From: Andrena cerasifolii
Lineage: Eukaryota; Arthropoda; Insecta; Hymenoptera; Andrenidae
Direction of reading: 5' to 3'
Assembly: GCF_050908995.1 (NCBI RefSeq)
Contig: NC_135121.1
Coordinates: 4,526,001 to 4,590,000 of the forward strand
Length of the DNA stretch: 64,000 bases
The notes beneath the pieces were generated by a model that made no database searches, was not told the origin of the DNA, and saw nothing but the letters and a program-made list of their open reading frames with translations. How positions within the stretch are numbered: the stretch's first letter is position 1; every line of letters starts with the position of its first letter. Positions 58,113 through 64,000 of the stretch are shown in pieces. The translations under genes were made by a program, and so were the position numbers.

Positions 58113-58269
58113 CTTTAGCACATTAGTTGGGGGGTATGACTTAAACTTTTAATAATTGTTTATCAAGTATATGTTTCATATGTACAGGAAATTAAAGTTA
58201 CCAATGATTTCGATTCATTTATGCTGCTGACGGAATGTCAATAATTGTTGACTTGTAATCTGATCTGTA

Positions 58270-60509
58270 TCACTTCTGTTTTCCTTTTTTATTACTCTGA
58301 AAATGATTAAACCGTACTCAGAATATTTAAAACATTAGCATTTCTATTGACTATTAATGTTTACCTTGTTTGTCAGTTCAAACTTTAATTGTTGTATTTC
58401 TTCTGTCTGAGATATAAGTTTCTCGTTCATGTTTGCGAGGTGCTCGCTCATGGTGCTAAGTTGCGTCTTATAATTCCCTTCTTGTATTTCTTTGTCCTTT
58501 TGCAAAATATTACAAGTTGAAAGTGCTTCTGTGAGCGAGCACTCACATTTCCCTCTTTTTGATTCACTTGTATCTAAATGAATTTGCATAACTTCGCTCT
58601 GGAAAAGTTTTTTAAATAAACCATTTAATCTAATAATAATACAGTCCACGAGCAGCGAAGTATTAGAGAGTAATTTAATTACATTAGCAGCCATGGCTAA
58701 ATTTTTAACGTGACAAATGTGTTTCTCCATTATTAACTTGTCGATCTCTTGTAGAAAATAATCTCTGATCTTTGCTTCTCGAGCTTCAATCTCTTCCGGT
58801 ATTGTAAAAGGTACTGTGAGTCTCCCTATCTGTTATAAATATTTATTTATTAGAATTCAGGCTTGGGAATTAAGTGAACGCGGGCGGCCGATTTTCAGAG
58901 GCAACGCCTCCTTTCTCCCGCCGCGCGTCTTGACCCCCGCGGCGGCCTAGGTGCTTGGAGCGCTTCAGGCCCGTACCATATGAACCGCGCGTGGCGCATT
59001 GGGGCGACATTGTATCAAAAGGTTTCCACATCGTCCCAGACAGCACGATTTTCGATGCGATTTTGTTTCGTCAACGCGCCACGCGCGGTTCACGTGGTAC
59101 GGGCCTCAGGCGCTCCAAGCACCGAAGCCGCCGCGGTGGCCAAGACGCGCGGCGGAAGAAAGGAGGCGTTGCCTCTGAAAATCGGCCGCCGCGTTCACTT
59201 AATTCCCAAGCCTGTGTTAGATTACAGAGTTCAAAAAGAGATCTGCATAAAAGTGTATAATTATTACCATATGATTTATTTTTGTTGGTTGTAAAGGCAC
59301 ATTTTCAATTTGCATATTACATAAATGTTCCTGTTGTTCTACTTCATCGTATTTTATTTTAAGAACGTAATACTGTGCCTTCCAGTAATTCATTTCTTTC
59401 TCTAAGTCGCATGATTTCGAAAGGTCAAAATCATTATCTTCCTCTTGCACTTTATGAGGCCGTCCTTCGCTGGTAGATTTCGACGATCTACGCGAGGCCA
59501 GTGGCGATGAAAACGGGGATGGCTCCATTTGACGATGATTAGAAAGTCCTATTCTGGCGTCGAAATCGTATCCATCTCGTTTACCTTCGTTACTGGACCA
59601 TGACACTGTTTCCTCTTGTTTTTGTTTATCATTTAATTTCCTTTGCAAATCATTCTTTTCTCTCTCTAGCTTGTCTATCGTTCCTCGAAGCTGACATTCT
59701 AATTCTACCTTAGATTTTTCGCACTGGTCTAATTTATATTCTAATTGTTCTATCCTCTCATTTAAACTTTCAAGTTCGCTATCTTTATCACTGATTTGTG
59801 ATAACAACTGAGCATTCTCCACTATTTTCTTCTGAAATTCTTCGTCTAAAATGTGATTCGGAGGCGCTGATATTTGACTATTATTTTCTGCTAATTTATT
59901 CTTTCCCTTTTTCGGTTTATTTTGTGTTTTATCAAGCTCTTCTTGTAACACAGTTATACGTTTAGTCAACTGTTGATTTCGGAATGATAGACTATCTAAT
60001 TCTTGCTCCGCTCTCCGAAGTTCTACCTCCTTCTCCTTCAATTGTTCGCGGATATCTACATTACGCGCTTGTTCATCGATCACAGCCTTTTTTAGAACAT
60101 TTGCTTGAGCACGGATCTATAAAATGAACATTTTAATTAAAGTTTTATAACAGCTAGATATAGATATTATTCTTCAACCTTTGGAGGGCCAGGCTGGCCA
60201 CTACAGTGGGCACTTAAAAATGTGGATACTTTGCAGGCCATTTTGGTGGTATATATGCATAAATTTTAAGTAAATAAAATTTACAATTTCAATGAAAAAA
60301 TCCCGGCCCTCTAAAGGTTAAAGGACAAGCAGGTTATATGAGCAGATAAACTTAAAATAATATGAAAATAAAACACAAGACTAATCGTTTTATAAATTTT
60401 TTAAAAATATTTATATTGTATAATTATTACATCGAGCATTCCTTACTTTCGAATATTCTGTGGCAATCTTTTGGTATTTGGTTTGTAGTTGCCCATTGAC
60501 ACCCTCCAT
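58270..60509 (-). CDS. PPP1R21: Protein phosphatase 1 regulatory subunit 21 (KLRAQ family)
   Basis: Endosomal coiled-coil protein, in vertebrates part of the FERRY complex that links early endosomes and mRNA, and a reported PP1 partner. Exons 60447-60509, 59268-60116, 58365-58829 and 58270-58296 join in phase 0 to 467 aa. The N-terminus KYQKIATEYSK|IRAQANVLKKAV is the KLRAQ signature, followed by LKEKEVELRRAEQELDSLSF and a long coiled coil to about residue 165, then a Ser-rich linker. The C-terminus has NYKTQLSTMSEHLANMNEKL, matching the conserved SYEDQLSMMSDHL block, and ends in a basic SNKKGKQK like the human KNKSR end. It is much shorter than human (about 780 aa); the middle family region appears reduced or missing. 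Confidence 0.88.
58858..59214. mobile_element. GC-rich palindromic element in PPP1R21 intron 2
   Basis: 357 bp with arms of about 150 bp: CAGGCTTGGGAATTAAGTGA at the left and the inverse TCACTTAATTCCCAAGCCTG at the right, continuing through GCCGATTTTCAGAGGCAACG. The loop is about 50 bp. hAT-like CAG...CTG ends; flanks do not give a clear duplication. Open frames inside are incidental. Confidence 0.8.
60117..60446. other. PPP1R21 intron 1
   Basis: AT-rich. Near 60175-60320 it contains the phrase GGCCAGGCTGGCCAC and an inverted partner ending GGCCCTCTAAAGGTTAA, also seen near 42690-42710, so a short dispersed repeat is present. Confidence 0.45.
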
Positions 60510-61099
60510 CGCGTTCTCCACTCTCCTTTCCTTCTAAAAGTGTTACAATGGTTTTGCGTGATAATTATTAAAACCTGTTCATTGTTACAGTATCTACAGT
60601 AGCACAGTATTTCCTTACAGGAAATACATGCATAGTAACAGCTCGAGTTAGTGTCAATTTCCGACAACCTACAGTCAATTGCATTCGTACGGATAAAAGG
60701 CTATGTTTTTACACTGAATTCCCAAGAGGCCTTCGCAAACGAAAAACATGTACGGCCCAGACGCCCCCAATATGATACACTTTTATATGAATTATTGTAT
60801 TAAGTGCGAACTGATCGTCAATTGTCAAGATATCTCACTGAAGAGAAGTTGGCTGTTGGTCGATTTTTAAATCGAACAAGAATGAATAGAACCAGGGGTG
60901 TGCACTTCCCGTATCAATCTGTTGGCAAAATTTAGTTAGCTGCACAATCCACCAGCGGCGCTGGGGTCAATAAAGTTGAAGGAATTTGGTAACAGATGGC
61001 GCTGATGAGATTATTTTATGATGGATTCAGGCAAGTGATACAGGTTATAGCGCTAGAGGTACTAAGAAATGAACAAACTAAGTATGTACAATCAGGGTT

Positions 61100-61715
61100 C
61101 ACAGCGATTAATTGCAGTGAATGGAGGGGGAAACACCTACAGGAGTGGTGGTAATATGTGCGTGAACTGACGCCAGCGCGAAGCCAGCCAAGTGGCGACC
61201 GACGCCAGCGCCAGGCCAAGCCAAAGTTTTATATTTTATGTATATATTTTCTAACATCATTTCTGTCTACTTTATGTATATTTTGTATATACGAAATACA
61301 GAAATACGTTTTATCACCTTACACGTATAGTACATTATTGTGTAGATGAACGGACGCCAGCGCCAAGCGAGTGACGCTGCGGCCAACCAGCGTCGATAAC
61401 ATATTTCCCGGCGACGCTGGTTGGCCGTGGTGTCGGTTCGTTTCCCATCGTGGTGTCTCACGCAACATTACCACCGTTCCCTGTAGGTGTTTCCCCCACC
61501 AATAGGTGGGGAAACCGTGGCTCACCGTGGGCTCCTGCTACGTAGTTCAAGCCCGCCGAAGCTACGCTGACAGCGAGCCCACCCTGCTTAGTGACGTAAA
61601 AGCATGTGACGTCGCATACGCTTCGCGTTTTCGCCACTGGGCTGGCGTCAATTCCCGCACACATTACCACCGCGCCTGTAGGTGTTCCCCCTCCATCAGC
61701 AGTAGCTGGAGCCCG
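61100..61715. repeat. Repeat block with CACCTACAGGAG motif in both orientations
   Basis: GGAGGGGGAAACACCTACAG at about 61122 (plus), and inverse forms CCTGTAGGTGTTTCCCCC near 61480 and 61675. GC-rich words GACGCCAGCGCCA recur between them. Confidence 0.6.
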
Positions 61716-61745
61716 CCGATCCCTGCCGCTCGACAGCCAGATTAG

Positions 61746-62180
61746 GGATGGGCGATGTTGAGAAAGTATCGATGTTGGCATCGATTTTGACATCGATAGC
61801 TAAATATCGATAACCGATAATCATCGAACTCAAATCATCGATTTTCGACAACATCGACGATTTTACAACAAAGCGTAAAATGAACAAAACAGAACAATAA
61901 CTTAACAACATTAATATTTTAAAAATGTTTTTTAAGAAACAAACTACTTAAACATATCAATTATGTACAGTACCGGACAAAAAGTTACCACATTTTTGGT
62001 TTATTTCATTTTTGTTGTTTTTTGTTTTGGCATTATGTAGCTTGAAGCTGTGGTGTTACGTGGTGCGTTCGCAAATTAGCTTAACAAAAGCAAATATTAT
62101 CTTCGGTAGTTCATTATGGATGTTTAGTCCCCCATAATCGATATTTCGTAAACATCGATGAACATCGCCCACACCTTAAA
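61746..62180. mobile_element. Inverted-repeat element with GGGATGGGCGATGTT end
   Basis: The left end GGGATGGGCGATGTTGA and right end CATCGATGAACATCGCCCAC pair imperfectly. The interior has many ATCGAT words and a Tc1-like start TACAGTACCGGACAAAAAG at about 61974. Non-coding. Confidence 0.55.
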
Positions 62181-62183
62181 CTA

Positions 62184-62240
62184 GGCTGTCTTGCCGACAG
62201 CCACCAGAGTGTCGTCCGCGTAGCAGATCATCGACACCTT
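62184..62240 (-). pseudogene. Reverse transcriptase fragment (R1-like)
   Basis: Minus-strand translation gives VSMICYADDTLVAVGKTA, the catalytic YADD box of a non-LTR reverse transcriptase. Nothing of the element is recognisable beyond about 60 bases on either side. Confidence 0.65.
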
Positions 62241-62840
62241 AAAAAAAGTGCAGTTTTCAGCGGATTTGAAATCGAGATCTTGCATTTATAAGTCAGAGTA
62301 CTAACCCATTTGGACGTTCACTAATTCTGTATGGAATAGACATATCACCCAATGTAATTTTGTGTTGCACGCTTGGGCGGCTCGCGAACCCCCTTACCAT
62401 TTCCGTGTCACATACAACGTTACCAATTCAGAGTGAAATTTGATCGTCATCCTACTAGCGGTTAGAATTGAAACTAAATATGGTGAAAATTGGGCTAAAC
62501 TTCTGAAAACGTCCATGCTCCGATTCGGATAAAATTTTACAAATAATTTAATTTTGTATAGAAATAATGTTTGCGAGAACGACTTTCGGCGATTCGGAAA
62601 ATAATTTTTTACCATTTTAATGCCATTCCCTACCTTACCGACATAATGTAGTATAATTAATAATGGACAAACCTTTTAAAACAAATAATCACCGTGCGCA
62701 ATCCTTTGGACTCGCATAATGCAAAAGTAAATATAAAACATTCATCAGGCGACAAAAATTACAATTACCAAAGTTACAGGCTTGGATTAGGTTTTGCACG
62801 AACTGAACTATCTGTTACATTGTAATCAACATTCCCGTTA

Positions 62841-64000
62841 CCACAGACGAGGTATAGGATAGACCTATCACCTTATGGATGTTCGTGTCGCCACACAAAC
62901 TGCATTACCGACCCATAATTTGAGGTCTGAATGTAGTGGCATCTGCTCATGAGCAGCCTCCAACTCAGCAACTACTCTGAAATGCGTTGAAATGCTGAAA
63001 GGTGCGAGCGTACTTGTATACGTCTGACTTGTTTAGAGAGAGAGTTTGACATAGAGGGCAGGCTTTTGCTACGCTATGCTTTGGCTCGGTTTGTCAACAA
63101 CTCACGCAACTATTCATTTACACCAAGTTCAACTAAAATGTATTTATACATTATAAATAATACTATGTGATATGTATAAGCATTAACATTAATGTATCGA
63201 ACGATTAAACATTGATAATAAAAGAGAATTCATTCGGCATAGAAAATTATTTGCAAATCCAAGGCCAAATGTTACTAATTTCTTGATATCTCGAGTTCGA
63301 GTTTTTCCAATGCAATTGCGACTTGCAAAACGATATTAAGGTAAAGCCTACGATCTAGTTTAAGAGTCCAGATCGACCTAAACTTACATTCGGTAAGTTT
63401 GGTTCGGTCTAGATATTTAATCAGAATTTGATTCTCTTTCAGGTAGGTATTTCTTCGATGGTTTTGCATGATTTATTTCATTTCGTCGTTTTTTTCGATG
63501 GTTTTGAACTCTGTACGTCCTTGACGAGGTATTCCACGTTACATCACGAAAGCATGTCTTCCACAAATAATGTTGTTGTTTATATTTTGTATGTTAAATA
63601 AATTTGTTTTGCGTTAAATAAACCTGAATAGGACAGCAAGGTTAAAAGGCGTATGTGTTTTTGTTTTGTTGTGATCCTTCTTTCTCGGTCGTTGCACGGA
63701 ATACGTTTATAAAACGATCTTTAAATTGTTACGCTAACAAAATCATTTGTAAATCGCGGATTTCGATTGACTTAATTTTACACTTCTTGAATTCTAATTC
63801 CTACCACACGTAGCGTTACAATCTGTTTCGAGGCTTCATCGGTAACGTTGTATGCGACACAAAAATGGTAAGGGGATTCTAGACCCCCCAAATCGGTGAC
63901 AGAAAAATGCATTGGTTAATAGGTCTATCCTATACCTCGTCTGTGGTTGATAGGTCTATCCTATATCTCGTCTGTGGTTGATAGGTCTATCCTATACCTC
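62841..64000. repeat. Element with inverted ends carrying 31-bp tandem repeats, cut by the window edge
   Basis: CCACAGACGAGGTATAGGAT at 62841 is answered on the right by ATCCTATACCTCGTCTGTGG starting near 63927. The right copy is repeated with a 31-bp period (AGGTCTATCC at 63921, 63952 and 63983) to the last base. Non-coding interior. Confidence 0.55.

Larger units (their letters stand above)
56855..58269. other. Convergent 3' region between ISCA2 and PPP1R21
   Basis: Carries the ISCA2 3'UTR with a poly(A) signal at 57234-57239, then a hAT element with a nested MITE (57306-58112), then a short AT-rich stretch with the end of PPP1R21. Confidence 0.6.
60510..64000. other. Right-hand non-coding, repeat-rich end
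   Basis: No gene was recognised. 60510-61100 should include the PPP1R21 promoter. 61100-61710 carries three copies of the CACCTACAGGAG motif. 61746-62180 is a repeat rich in ATCGATGTT words. 62184-62240 is a scrap of reverse transcriptase. 62841-64000 looks like an element with inverted, tandemly repeated ends that runs off the window. Confidence 0.5.

Noticed and set aside
58955..59294. Open frames of about 100 codons upstream in the PPP1R21 intron
   Set aside because: They lie within a palindromic transposon and are mirror images of its arms.

Overview
This is a nuclear genome window from an insect. Spliced genes have GT-AG introns, long AT-rich non-coding stretches, and a dense load of DNA transposons (piggyBac, mariner, hAT-type, foldback) with some non-LTR and LTR retroelement remains. 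Gene content and repeat style fit a hymenopteran such as an ant, but that placement is an inference. No bacterial-style operons, CRISPR arrays, rRNA or convincing tRNA genes were seen.

Genes from left to right. (1) NCAPH2 (condensin II subunit H2), minus strand, five exons at 1500-7900, with its 3' part beyond the left edge. (2) A Posterior sex combs / BMI1-type Polycomb RING gene (PCGF), plus strand, 11095-15537, four coding exons, divergent from NCAPH2. (3) COMMD3, minus strand, 17341-18072, tail-to-tail with the PCGF gene. COMMD3 also neighbours BMI1 in vertebrates. (4) A two-exon gene for a small secreted six-cysteine peptide, plus strand, 22075-22495, which I cannot assign to a family. 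(5) A 17-exon, 1192-residue THSD1-like receptor (thrombospondin type-1 repeat, CUB-like domain, one membrane helix, long tail), minus strand, 28355-46747. (6) ISCA2, mitochondrial iron-sulfur assembly, plus strand, 56108-56854. (7) PPP1R21, an endosomal coiled-coil protein, minus strand, 58270-60509, tail-to-tail with ISCA2. All exon joins given for complete genes keep one open frame.

Most of the rest is mobile DNA, often nested. A complete piggyBac element with an intact 572-residue transposase lies at 51355-54419 between TTAA duplications and carries a second inverted-repeat element. A broken mariner (44274-46258) is split by a TTAA-flanked MITE. Several hAT-type elements have 8-bp target duplications, two solo LTRs of one family lie in opposite orientation, and a 1.9-kb foldback element in a NCAPH2 intron carries transposon-derived coding fragments. 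One family of short elements is built almost entirely from GCAACGTTGC / TTGCA words.

The genes are unrelated housekeeping, chromatin and cell-surface functions rather than one system. The points most worth following are the unassigned secreted peptide, the conserved PCGF-COMMD3 linkage, the CUB-containing THSD1-like receptor with a possible alternative terminal exon, and the apparently intact piggyBac.
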